A stretch of 64,000 nucleotides of DNA from Belnapia mucosa (GTDB taxonomy: Bacteria > Pseudomonadota > Alphaproteobacteria > Acetobacterales > Acetobacteraceae), in NCBI RefSeq assembly GCF_016775475.1, contig NZ_JAEUXJ010000003.1, forward strand, positions 124,001 to 188,000, in the 5' to 3' direction. A program made the position numbers and the translations under genes. Numbering within the stretch: the stretch's first letter is position 1; the number at the start of each line of letters is the position of its first letter. The notes below the pieces were generated by a model that did no database searches, was not told the DNA's origin, and saw nothing but the letters and a program-made list of their open reading frames with translations. This document shows positions 44,096-52,334 of this stretch, one piece after another.

Positions 44096-44114
44096 ATCCC
44101 GTTGCGTGATCGTG

Positions 44115-44579
44115 ATGAAACCGCGCCCTCCCCCCGAAGCTACCCGCTTCATTGATGATTATCTATTGTATTTGCTCGCGCGGGCGTCGCACCGCGTCGC
44201 CGAGGAATTCCACGCCCAGCTCCGCCGGCGCGGCGTTCCGGTGCCCGTCTGGCGGGTGCTCAGCGGCCTGCTCGGCAGCAGCAGCGAGACAGTCACCGGC
44301 CTGGCCGAGATCTGCCTGTTGCAGCAGCCGACCATGACCAAATTGCTCGACCGCATGGTGCGCGACGGGCTCGTCACCCGCACCCAGGATGCCCGGGACC
44401 GCCGCGTCGTCCGCGTCGCCCTCACCGAGCGGGGCCAGACCATGGCCGAGACCCTGGCCGAAGCCGCCCGCCAGCATGAGGCCGAGGTGCTGAGCCGTCA
44501 CCCCGAGGCCGAGGCCGCCGCCATCAAGGGGCTGCTGCGCGCCATCCTGGACCGGCACGACCGGCCGCGGCGCGGCTGA
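44115..44579 (+). CDS. MarR family transcriptional regulator
   Basis: The 154-residue protein has the winged helix-turn-helix of MarR: SETVTGLAEICLLQQPTMTK as recognition region, then the wing with VTRTQDARDRRVVRVALT, including the family's DxRxxR. It should repress genes until a small aromatic or acid ligand binds. ATG 44115 gives a normal length; an upstream ATG (44076) would put the -10-like sequence and palindrome inside the gene. It is divergent from the NicX-like operon, so it is the likely controller of that operon, as NicR is for nic genes. Confidence 0.88.
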   Translation: MKPRPPPEATRFIDDYLLYLLARASHRVAEEFHAQLRRRGVPVPVWRVLSGLLGSSSETVTGLAEICLLQQPTMTKLLDRMVRDGLVTRTQDARDRRVVRVALTERGQTMAETLAEAARQHEAEVLSRHPEAEAAAIKGLLRAILDRHDRPRRG

Positions 44580-44681
44580 GTGCGCCTGCCGCCGATGCCC
44601 CTGCTGTGGCGGATCGCCATGGCGCTGATCCTGCTGACCGTCCTGGTGCGGATCACCCTGCTTATTGCGCGGGGATCGTGA
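44580..44681 (+). CDS. Possible 33-residue single-helix membrane protein
   Basis: A GTG directly after the MarR stop (TGAGTG) opens a 33-codon frame whose product has one hydrophobic helix (LLWRIAMALILLTVLVRITL) between short basic ends, starting MRLPPMP and ending IARGS. The frame runs 20 bases into the convergent lipoprotein gene. No ribosome site is visible apart from possible re-initiation after MarR. It could be a real small membrane protein or chance hydrophobicity in GC-rich DNA. Confidence 0.25.
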   Translation: MRLPPMPLLWRIAMALILLTVLVRITLLIARGS

Positions 44682-45702
44682 GCACCGCCCCCGGCTGCGC
44701 CCGCCCGCCTTCGGCCAGCACCTGCAGGATGAAGACGAAGGTGAAGCTGGTCTTCGAAGGGTAGTCGCTGCCCTCGATCCAGAACCAGCGGTCGCGATAC
44801 TCCACCGCGGCGAAGGCATCGCCCGGCGCCCGCCTTCCCTGCCGCACCCGCATCAGCCGCTCGCCCAGGCCCAGATCCGTCGCCCGCGTTTCCCCGGCGC
44901 GGATATCCGCCTCCTCGACCTCGATCTGCGCGCCCATCTCATAGAGGATCTGCAGCACGGAGCGGGTGAGGATCGCCACCTGCCCGTGGCCGGCTGGGCC
45001 GCGGCCATAGATCACCTCCGCCTCCCGCACCCTCGGGGCGAGGCCGAGCAGGCGCCGTGCCTCGGCCAGGCCCGGGGCATCGCCTTCCAGCAGCAGGAAG
45101 ACCCGGCCGCCACCGCCCTGCCGCTCGAAGCGGAGGCCGAGCCCGCCCGCCGCCTGGCTCCGCCGCAGCGCCGCCATCAGCGCCAGGAAGCCGCCCGAGG
45201 CCAGCTGCGCCTCCCCGCCACGGGTTGCGCCATTCGGCATGCCGTTCATCGATTGCACGCCGAGCCGGAACAGCAGGTCGATCGGTGCCCCGCTCTGCGC
45301 CAGGGAGAGCAGCTCCGCCGCCGCCATGGGGCGGAGATAGGATTGCGCGAATTGCTCGCCGGTCACCGGGGTGAAGGTGAAGGTCGGGCGCGTCGTATAC
45401 TGCATGGTGCCGGAGACGGTGGCGTAGTTCCCGGGATTGGCGGTCGGATAAGCGTTCAGCCCGACCTGGCCGGTGGTCTGCAGCGTGTAGCCGGTGATGA
45501 CCTGGCTGACCGACAGGAAGGTCGGCACATCCGCATAGCGCAGCCGCACCATGTTCAGCAGCATCTGCCGCTTCAGCCCGTCGCCGAGCGCCTGGGCATA
45601 GCCCACCTGGTCGGTATCGAGCTGCTGCGGCCCATTGCCGGTGCAGCCCACGAGCAGCAGGAGGACCAGCCAGGCGCGGCGGAGGGGGGCGAGGCGGGTC
45701 AT
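44662..45702 (-). CDS. Hypothetical lipoprotein
   Basis: The 346-residue protein starts MTRLAPLRRAWLVLLLLVGC, a convincing lipoprotein signal. After it comes ALGDGLKRQMLLNMVRLRYA and DVPTFLSVSQVITGYTLQTT, a conserved-looking block I have seen in uncharacterised proteobacterial lipoproteins. The C-terminal part includes RGPAGHGQVAILTRSVLQIL and YRDRWFWIEGSDYPSKTSF. I do not recognise a named domain or function. An ATG seven codons upstream (45723) is less likely. It is divergent from a Bug protein gene and convergent with marR; nothing in the context fixes its role. Confidence 0.7.
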   Translation of the reverse strand: MTRLAPLRRAWLVLLLLVGCTGNGPQQLDTDQVGYAQALGDGLKRQMLLNMVRLRYADVPTFLSVSQVITGYTLQTTGQVGLNAYPTANPGNYATVSGTMQYTTRPTFTFTPVTGEQFAQSYLRPMAAAELLSLAQSGAPIDLLFRLGVQSMNGMPNGATRGGEAQLASGGFLALMAALRRSQAAGGLGLRFERQGGGGRVFLLLEGDAPGLAEARRLLGLAPRVREAEVIYGRGPAGHGQVAILTRSVLQILYEMGAQIEVEEADIRAGETRATDLGLGERLMRVRQGRRAPGDAFAAVEYRDRWFWIEGSDYPSKTSFTFVFILQVLAEGGRAQPGAVLTIPAQ

Positions 45703-45791
45703 CGGTGGGCGGCAAGGCAGCATCCGGGCGGGGCGGCGTCAACCGGCGCCATGGATGCTATGCTCGCCGGCAAAATCGGGGAGGACGCATC

Positions 45792-46763
45792 ATGCATCTC
45801 GGAAAGCGGACGCTGCTCGGCCTGCTGGCCATGCCGGCCCTGGCGCGAGCTCAAGGGACCGGCACCTGGCCGGAACGGCCCCTGCGCTTCATCATCGGCG
45901 CCGCGGCGGGCGGCGTCTCCGACATCTTCCTCCGGCTGATGGAGAACCGGCTGCGCGAAAGGCTTGGCCAGCCGCTGGTGATCGATCCGCGGCCGGGCGC
46001 CGGCGGCATGCTGGGCGCCGAGGTCGCTGCCCGCAGCGCGCCCGATGGCTATACCTTCTTCGTCAACCACATCGCCTCGCACGGCATCGGGCCGACGCTG
46101 TACAAACGCCTGTCCTTCGATCCGCTGAAGGACCTGCCGGGCGTCTGCCGCCTGGCGCAGATGCCGAATGTGCTGATCGTGAAGGGCGACAGCCCGCATC
46201 GCGACCTTGCCTCGCTGCTCGCCTTCATGCGCGCCAATCCGGGGGCGGCGACCTTCGCCTCGGCCGGCACCGGCACGTCCTCGCATCTCTCGGGCGTGCT
46301 GTTCGGCCTGCGCACGGGGATCGAGACCACCCATGTCCCCTATCGCGGCACCGCGCCCAGCATGGCGGCGGTGATGAATGGCGAGGTGCTCTTCGCCATC
46401 GACAATGCGCCGGCGAGCCGGCAGCAGGTGCTGGGCGGGCTGCTGCGCGCGCTCGCCGTCTCCACCGCCGCGCGCGCCAGCACCATGCCGGACCTGCCGA
46501 GCTTGCAGGAAAGCGGCATCGCCGATTTCGACGTTGCCTCCTGGTACGGCATCGCCGCGCCGGCGGGCGTGCCGCGGCCGATCCTGGATCGCCTGGGCGG
46601 TGAGATCCTGGCGGCGCTGGCCGATCCCGGCATCGCCGCCCGCATCCGCGAATTCGGCGCCGAGCCGGCGCCGCTGCCGGCCGCCGCCTATGACGAATAC
46701 ATGCGCCAGCAGGTCGCCGCCTGGGCGCCGGTGGTGAAGGCCTCCGGGGCTTCGGTGGATTGA
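45792..46763 (+). CDS. Bug/TctC-family solute-binding protein
   Basis: The 323-residue periplasmic protein begins with a signal peptide (GKRTLLGLLAMPALARA). It has the Bug signatures WPERPLRFIIGAAAGGVSD, IDPRPGAGGMLGAEVAA, SAPDGYTFFV, VPYRGTAPSMAAVMNGEV and TMPDLPSLQESG. Bug proteins bind carboxylates, amides or amino acids for tripartite tricarboxylate transporters or for signalling. GGGGAGG lies six bases before ATG 45792. No TctA/TctB follows; instead an MFS transporter gene overlaps its stop in TTGA, so the two may act on the same substrate. The ligand is unknown. Confidence 0.92.
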   Translation: MHLGKRTLLGLLAMPALARAQGTGTWPERPLRFIIGAAAGGVSDIFLRLMENRLRERLGQPLVIDPRPGAGGMLGAEVAARSAPDGYTFFVNHIASHGIGPTLYKRLSFDPLKDLPGVCRLAQMPNVLIVKGDSPHRDLASLLAFMRANPGAATFASAGTGTSSHLSGVLFGLRTGIETTHVPYRGTAPSMAAVMNGEVLFAIDNAPASRQQVLGGLLRALAVSTAARASTMPDLPSLQESGIADFDVASWYGIAAPAGVPRPILDRLGGEILAALADPGIAARIREFGAEPAPLPAAAYDEYMRQQVAAWAPVVKASGASVD

Positions 46764-47929
46764 GCGGCAAGCCGGCCAATCTCGCGCTGATCACCCTGGC
46801 GCAGGTCCTCGCCCTCTCGCTCTGGTTCTCTGGCACCGTGGCGGGGCCGGGCATGGCGCGGGAGGCGGCGCTGCCGCCCGGCTTCCTCGCCTGGCTGACC
46901 GGCGGGGTGCAGGCCGGCTTCGTGCTGGGGACGCTGGTGAGCGCGGCGCTCGCCCTGCCGGACCGGCTGGACCCGCGCCGCCTGATCGCCGGGGCCTGCC
47001 TGCTGGGCGCGCTCGCCAATGCGGCGATCCTGCTGCTGCCGCCGGGCGATGCGTGGGTGATCGCGGCGCGGGGCGTGACGGGGCTGGCGCTGGCCTGCGT
47101 CTATCCGATCGGGATGAAACTCGCAGCGGGCTGGGCGGGCCTGCGCGACGCAGGATTGGTCGTCGGCCTGCTGGTCGGTGGGGTGACGCTCGGCTCCGCC
47201 TCGCCGCATCTCGCCAATGCGCTGGGCGGGTTCGATTGGCGGAGCGCGGTCGGCGCCGCCTCTCTCGCCGCGCTGCTGGCATCGGGCCTGATCCTGCTGG
47301 CGCGTCCCGGCCCGCGCCATGTGAAGGCGCCGCCCTTCCGCCCCGGCCTGGCGCTGGAGCTGTTCCGCCATCGCGGCACGCGGCTCGCGACGCTCGGCTA
47401 TCTCGGCCATATGTGGGAGCTGTACGCGATGTGGGCCTGGATCGGCGCCTATCTCGCAGCGAGCTTCGCCGCGGCCGGCCGCCCCGGCGGCGCGGCGCTG
47501 GCCAGCTTCGCGGTGATGGCGGCGGGCGCCCTGGGCTGCGTCGCCGGCGGCTGGCTGGCGGACCGCATCGGCCGGGCGCAGCTGACCATCGGCGCCATGG
47601 CGATCAGCGGCGCCTGCTGCCTGCTGGCCGGCCCCGCCTTCGGCGCCGCGCCGGCCCTGGTGCTGGCGCTCGGCCTGGTCTGGGGGCTCACTGTCGTCGC
47701 GGACTCAGCCCAGTTCTCCGCCGCCGTGGCCGAAGCCGCGCCGCCCGGCCTCGCCGGCACCATGCTGACGGTGCAGACCTGCCTCGGCTTCGCGCTGACC
47801 CTGCCGGCGATCCACCTGATGCCGCTGGCGCAGGCCTCGCTTGGCTGGGGCGGGGCCTTCGCGCTGCTGGCGCCGGGCCCGGCGCTGGGCTGCCTGGCGA
47901 TGGCGCGGCTGGTCAGGCAGCCCGCCTGA
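46760..47929 (+). CDS. MFS transporter
   Basis: The 389-residue protein has about twelve hydrophobic helices and the MFS loop motif GWLADRIGRAQLTIG between helices 8 and 9 region, plus GVTGLALACVYPIGMKLAAGW early on, resembling nitrate/cyanate-type (NNP/CP) carriers. The TTG start overlaps the Bug protein stop by four bases. Substrate is not shown by the sequence. The 3' end overlaps the convergent GMC oxidoreductase gene by 17 bases. Confidence 0.88.
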   Translation: MSGKPANLALITLAQVLALSLWFSGTVAGPGMAREAALPPGFLAWLTGGVQAGFVLGTLVSAALALPDRLDPRRLIAGACLLGALANAAILLLPPGDAWVIAARGVTGLALACVYPIGMKLAAGWAGLRDAGLVVGLLVGGVTLGSASPHLANALGGFDWRSAVGAASLAALLASGLILLARPGPRHVKAPPFRPGLALELFRHRGTRLATLGYLGHMWELYAMWAWIGAYLAASFAAAGRPGGAALASFAVMAAGALGCVAGGWLADRIGRAQLTIGAMAISGACCLLAGPAFGAAPALVLALGLVWGLTVVADSAQFSAAVAEAAPPGLAGTMLTVQTCLGFALTLPAIHLMPLAQASLGWGGAFALLAPGPALGCLAMARLVRQPA

Positions 47930-49520
47930 TCATCTCCGCCGCCTTCTCCGCCGTCATCAGCACCGCCGGATGGATGTTCGAGGAGGGCACCAGCGGAAAG
48001 ACCGAGGCATCCACCACGCGCAGGCCTTGCACCCCACGCACCCGCAGATCGGGATCGACCACGCTGCGGTCATCCGATCCCATGCGGTTGGTGCCGCAGG
48101 GGTGGTACACCGTGGTGCCGGCAGCGCGGATGTAGTCGAGCATCGCCTCGTCGCCCTCGGTCGCGGGACCGGGCGATTCCTCCTCGAGGATCAGCCCGGC
48201 GAAGGGCTGGGTCGCGGAGATGCGCCGCGCCAGCTTCGCTGCCTCCTGCATCACATGCACGTCGGATGGCGCGGTCAGGTAGCGCGCCTCGATCCGCGGC
48301 TTGTCCTCGACGCGCGGCGAACGCAGCGCGAGCTCGCCCCGGCTGTCCGGCCGGCACTGGCAGAAATTGAAGGTGAAGCCCGGGTATTTCGACAGCGCCG
48401 CGGCCGAGGCCGCCTGGTTGCTGAGGCTGTAATTGACGTATTGGAACTGCACCTCCGGCTCCTCCGAGCCCGGCAGGACGCGGGCGAAGAGGCTTGCCTC
48501 CGAGGCGCCGATCGCCATCTGCCCGCGGCGGCGGATCGCCCAGTCGAGGCCGAGCTGCGCCGTCTTCAGCGGGTTCGCCATGAACTCGTTCAGCGTCCCG
48601 CAGGGCCTGGTGCGGAAGGCGAAGCGGATCATGAAGTGGTCCTGCAGGTTTTTGCCCACCTCCGGCGCATGCACCCGCGTCTCGATCCCGAGCGCCTGCA
48701 AGGCGGCGCCGTCGCCGATGCCGGAGAGCATCAGCATCTTCGGGCTCTCGATGGCACCGGCCGAGAGGATCACCTCGCGCTTGGCGCGATGGATGCGCTC
48801 CACCCCGTCAGGCCCGCGCACCGCGACGCCGACGGCGCGGTTGCCCTCCAGGATGATGCGCTGGCCGACCTGCTCGGTATGCACCTTGAGGTTCGGTCGG
48901 CCGAGCGCCGGGCGCAGATAGGCGACGGCCGGGCTCCAGCGCCGGCCGCGATGGACATTGAGCTGGTTCGGGGCGACGCCCTCGTACCAGGCGCCGTTGT
49001 TGTCGACATTGCGCGGGAAGCCGAGCGATTCGCAGGCGGCGACGAAGGCGCGGCAGCCGGGCGAGGGATCGGGCACCTCGCCGACCCGCACCGGGCCTTC
49101 CTTGCCGCGATACTCGCTGTCGGGTCCGGCGAAGGTCTCGAGCTTGCGGAAATAGGGCAGGCAGTCCTCATGCGACCAGCCGCGCGCGCCGGACTGCGCC
49201 CAGCGGTCATAGTCGCGCGGCGAACCGCGCAGGAAGACCAGCCCATTCACGCTGCCCGAGCCGCCGATGACGCGGCCACGCGGCCAGTAGACGCTGCGAC
49301 CCTTCAGCTCCGCCTCGGCCTCGGTCTGGTAGTTCCAGTCGAATTTGCGGGTGACGTAGAGCCGGGCGAAGCCCATCGGGATATGGATCCAGGGGTTGCG
49401 GTCCCAGGGCCCGGCTTCCAGCAGCACCACCTTCACCGCCGGGTCCTCCGACAGCCGCGCCGCCAGCACGCAGCCGGCCGAGCCGCCGCCGAGGATCACG
49501 TAATCCGCCGCTTCATCCAT
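47913..49520 (-). CDS. GMC-family oxidoreductase (choline dehydrogenase-like)
   Basis: The 535-residue FAD enzyme has the N-terminal dinucleotide motif ADYVILGGGSAGCVLAARL, the GMC signatures GRVIGGSGSVNGLVFLRG and SAGAIESPKMLMLSGIG, and the C-terminal catalytic region YHPCGTNRMG plus PSSNIHPAVLMTAEKAA with the His/Asn pair. It oxidises an alcohol to an aldehyde or ketone; choline, an alkanol or another alcohol are possible. No signal peptide is present. It is divergent from the next Bug gene, whose substrate might be related. Confidence 0.93.
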   Translation of the reverse strand: MDEAADYVILGGGSAGCVLAARLSEDPAVKVVLLEAGPWDRNPWIHIPMGFARLYVTRKFDWNYQTEAEAELKGRSVYWPRGRVIGGSGSVNGLVFLRGSPRDYDRWAQSGARGWSHEDCLPYFRKLETFAGPDSEYRGKEGPVRVGEVPDPSPGCRAFVAACESLGFPRNVDNNGAWYEGVAPNQLNVHRGRRWSPAVAYLRPALGRPNLKVHTEQVGQRIILEGNRAVGVAVRGPDGVERIHRAKREVILSAGAIESPKMLMLSGIGDGAALQALGIETRVHAPEVGKNLQDHFMIRFAFRTRPCGTLNEFMANPLKTAQLGLDWAIRRRGQMAIGASEASLFARVLPGSEEPEVQFQYVNYSLSNQAASAAALSKYPGFTFNFCQCRPDSRGELALRSPRVEDKPRIEARYLTAPSDVHVMQEAAKLARRISATQPFAGLILEEESPGPATEGDEAMLDYIRAAGTTVYHPCGTNRMGSDDRSVVDPDLRVRGVQGLRVVDASVFPLVPSSNIHPAVLMTAEKAAEMIRRAA

Positions 49521-49571
49521 GCCGCATTTCCCCCAATCCTTGCCGCCATGAGGCCATGCGGGAACGGGGGC

Positions 49572-49594
49572 GGCAAGCCGGCACGGCGCTTGCC
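49572..49594. promoter_or_regulatory. Inverted repeat between the GMC oxidoreductase and Bug genes
   Basis: GGCAAGC and GCTTGCC form a perfect seven-base inverted repeat with a nine-base spacer in the 107-base divergent gap. It could be an operator for both genes or a 5' hairpin of the Bug transcript. No regulator is adjacent. Confidence 0.3.
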
Positions 49595-49627
49595 TGCGAT
49601 CCGGCCGAGCATCCAGGATTCCTGCCG

Positions 49628-50596
49628 ATGAAGCGCCGCCCCCTGCTGCTGGCCGCCAGCAGCCTCGCCCTGCCCCGCCTCGGCCGCGCCCAGCCCGCCT
49701 GGCCGAGCCGGCCCGTCACCATCCTCGTGCCCTATGTCGCCGGCGGCCCCTCCGACACGCTGGCCCGCGCCACCGCCGCCGCCCTGCAACCCGCCATCGG
49801 CCAGCCCGTGGTGGTCGAGAACCGCCCGGGCGCCAATGGCGCCGTCGCCGCCGGCCTCACCGCCCGGGCCGCGCCGGATGGGCATACGCTGTTCATCGCG
49901 GCGAGCGGCATCCTGACCATCAACCCCCATCTGATGCCGAACCTGCCCTATGACCCGATGCGCGACTTCGCGCCGCTGACCATCGCGATCAGCGCGCCAA
50001 ACCTGCTGGTCGCCAACCCGCGCTTCCCGCCGCACGACCTGCCGGGTCTGGTCGCCTGGCTGCGGGCCAATCCCAACCGGGCGAGCTATGGCACCAGCGG
50101 CATCGGCTCCTCCGAGCATCTGACGATGGAGCTCTTTGCCCAGCGCACCGGCACGCGGCTGACGCATGTGCCCTATGGCGGCGGCGCGGCGGCGGTGACC
50201 GACCTCATCGCCGGCACGACCGAGCTGTCCTTCCTCAATGTCTCGACCGTCGCCCCGCATGTGCAGTCCGGCGCGCTGCGGGCGCTGGCGGTCAGCAGCC
50301 TGGCGCGGCACCCTCTCTTCCCCGATGTGCCGACCGTCGATGAGAGCGGCGTGCCCGGCTTCGAGGGCGGGAGCTGGCACAGCTTCGTCGCCCCGCGCGC
50401 GACGCCGGAGCCCCTGCTGGAGGCGCTCCATGCCGCCCTCGTCGCCGCGCTGCGCCAGCCGGAGACCGAGGCGCGCCTCACCCGCATCGGCTTCAGCGTG
50501 ACGGCGACCAGCCGCGCCGCCTTCGCCGCGCGGATGGAGCGTGAATACGGCGAATGGCGCGAGGTGATCCGCACCGCCGGCATCGCCCCCGGGTAA
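49628..50596 (+). CDS. Bug/TctC-family solute-binding protein
   Basis: The 322-residue protein has a basic signal peptide (KRRPLLLAASSLALPRLGRA) and Bug signatures: WPSRPVTILVPYVAGGPSD, VENRPGANGAVAAGLTA, AAPDGHTLFIAA, VPYGGGAAAVTDLIAG and LFPDVPTVDESG. It should bind an organic acid or related solute in the periplasm. No TctA/B genes are adjacent; it stands alone between a GMC oxidoreductase and an OpgH-like gene. Such orphan Bug proteins are common in some Burkholderiales and Acetobacteraceae and may use a shared or distant permease. The ligand is unknown. Confidence 0.92.
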   Translation: MKRRPLLLAASSLALPRLGRAQPAWPSRPVTILVPYVAGGPSDTLARATAAALQPAIGQPVVVENRPGANGAVAAGLTARAAPDGHTLFIAASGILTINPHLMPNLPYDPMRDFAPLTIAISAPNLLVANPRFPPHDLPGLVAWLRANPNRASYGTSGIGSSEHLTMELFAQRTGTRLTHVPYGGGAAAVTDLIAGTTELSFLNVSTVAPHVQSGALRALAVSSLARHPLFPDVPTVDESGVPGFEGGSWHSFVAPRATPEPLLEALHAALVAALRQPETEARLTRIGFSVTATSRAAFAARMEREYGEWREVIRTAGIAPG

Positions 50597-50646
50597 TCTG
50601 CCAAGGCCTCCGCAATTCCGCCACGCTGGCGGAATAGAGGGCGGCC

Positions 50647-52311
50647 ATGCCGCTCCGCCGCCTTGCCTTCGCCCTGCTCGGCCTCGCCTGCACTGGCCTG
50701 TTGCTCTGGCTCGCCGCGCGGGTGATGGCGCCGGGCGGCTGGACGGTGTGGGAGGTGCTGGCCTTCCTCTGCTTCGCCGGTACCGCGCCCTGGACCGCGC
50801 TCTGCGCCGCCAATGCGGTGGTCGGGTTGCTGATCCTGTTGCGGGCGCCAGACCCGCCTTCCGCGGTGCTGCCGGCCCTCACCCGCATCCGGCCCGGCGC
50901 CGGCCGGCTGCACACCGCCATCGCCGTCTGCATCCGCAACGAGGCGATGGATCAGGTCCTCCCGCCCCTCGCCCGGCTGCTGGATGGGCTGGCCGAGGCC
51001 GGCGCGGCCGGGCGCTTCACCCTCTGGTTCCTCTCCGATACCCAGGACCCGGTGCTGGCCGCAGCCGAGGAGGCCGCCATCGCCGGCTTCCGCGCCCGCT
51101 ATCCCGCGGCCCGCTACCGCCGCCGCGCCGGCAATGCCGGCTTCAAGGCCGGCAATGTCATGGACTTCCTCGACCACCATGCCGGCGGCGCGGAGCTGAT
51201 GCTCTGCCTCGACGCCGATAGCGAGATGACGGCGCCGGCCGTGCTGCGCCTGGTGGCCTGCATGGAGGCCGATCCGCGCATCGCCATCCTGCAGCAGCTC
51301 ATTGTCGGGAGGCCGGCCGATGCCGCCTTCCCGCGGCTGTTCCAATTCGGCATGCGCGCCGGGATGCGCGCCTGGGCCACCGGCCAGGCCTGGTGGCAGG
51401 GGCCCGAGGGGCCCTATTGGGGCCATAACGCCGCGATCCGCATCGAGCCCTTCCGCCGCCATTGCCGGCTGGAGGCGTTGCCCGATGGCAGCCCCATCCT
51501 GAGCCACGACCAAGTGGAGGCGGTCCGCCTGCACGCGGCCGGCTGGAAGGTCTGCTGCCTGCCGGTGGAGGAGGGCAGCCTCGAGGGCAATCCGCCGGCC
51601 CTGCCTGAATTCATGGCGCGCGACCTGCGCTGGGCGGCCGGGAACATGCAGTATTTCGCCCTGCTGCGCCTGCCGGGGATGACCTGGATGGGGCGCTGGC
51701 AGCTGGCCCAGGCGATCCTGCTCTTCCTCGGCGCACCGCTCTGGACCGGCCTCCTGGTCTTCGCCGCGCTGAATGCGGCGACGGGCGGGGCGGCGGAGAC
51801 GCCGGCCAGCGCGCTGCTGGCGCTGATGGCCACGACCTGGGCGATGCTTCATGCGCCGAAGCTCTGCGGCTATGCCGAGCTGCTCCTGCGTCCGGCCCGT
51901 GCCGCGGGTTATGGCGGGCGGCGGGCCTTCCTGCGCGGCGCGGCGGCGGAGATCGCCTTCACCACCCTGCTCGACCCGGTCAGCATCCTGAACAAGGCGA
52001 TGTTCCTGGCGCGGCTGCCCTTCGGCGCGCGGCAGGGCTGGGCGCCGCAGAACCGCAGCGCGCGCGGCATTGCCTGGGCGGATGCGGCGCGGCTGCTCTG
52101 GCCGCATACGCTCTTCGGCCTCGCGGTCTTCGGCCTGCTGGCGGTGGCGGCGCCGGGGGCCCTGGCCTGGGCCCTGCCCCCGGCGGGCGGGTTGCTGCTC
52201 GCCATCCCCTTCTGCGTGGCGACGGCCGCGCCGCGCCTCTCGGCCAGCCTCCGCCGCCGTGGCTTGGCGGCGACGCCCGAGGAACTGGCGATGGCCGGGG
52301 CCGCGCCCTAG
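50647..52311 (+). CDS. OpgH/MdoH-like glucan glucosyltransferase
   Basis: The 554-residue protein is a family 2 glycosyltransferase with membrane helices at the N terminus and three or more at the C terminus. The catalytic region has IAVCIRNEAMDQVL, the DxD-type LMLCLDADSEM, PYWGHNAAIRIEPFRRHC, PILSHDQVEAVRLHAAGW and RDLRWAAGNMQYF, the last being the processive Q/RxxRW-like motif. This matches OpgH, which makes osmoregulated periplasmic glucan from UDP-glucose at the inner membrane, though it is shorter than the roughly 850-residue E. coli enzyme. The usual partner opgG is not adjacent. The assignment to OpgH type is strong; the product is inferred. Confidence 0.85.
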   Translation: MPLRRLAFALLGLACTGLLLWLAARVMAPGGWTVWEVLAFLCFAGTAPWTALCAANAVVGLLILLRAPDPPSAVLPALTRIRPGAGRLHTAIAVCIRNEAMDQVLPPLARLLDGLAEAGAAGRFTLWFLSDTQDPVLAAAEEAAIAGFRARYPAARYRRRAGNAGFKAGNVMDFLDHHAGGAELMLCLDADSEMTAPAVLRLVACMEADPRIAILQQLIVGRPADAAFPRLFQFGMRAGMRAWATGQAWWQGPEGPYWGHNAAIRIEPFRRHCRLEALPDGSPILSHDQVEAVRLHAAGWKVCCLPVEEGSLEGNPPALPEFMARDLRWAAGNMQYFALLRLPGMTWMGRWQLAQAILLFLGAPLWTGLLVFAALNAATGGAAETPASALLALMATTWAMLHAPKLCGYAELLLRPARAAGYGGRRAFLRGAAAEIAFTTLLDPVSILNKAMFLARLPFGARQGWAPQNRSARGIAWADAARLLWPHTLFGLAVFGLLAVAAPGALAWALPPAGGLLLAIPFCVATAAPRLSASLRRRGLAATPEELAMAGAAP

Positions 52312-52334
52312 ATTGGGATGAGGAGGGCCACGGC

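Noticed and set aside
44076-44114. Upstream ATG (44076) as the MarR start
   Set aside because: It would place the -10-like sequence and palindrome inside the gene and adds residues unlike other MarR N termini.
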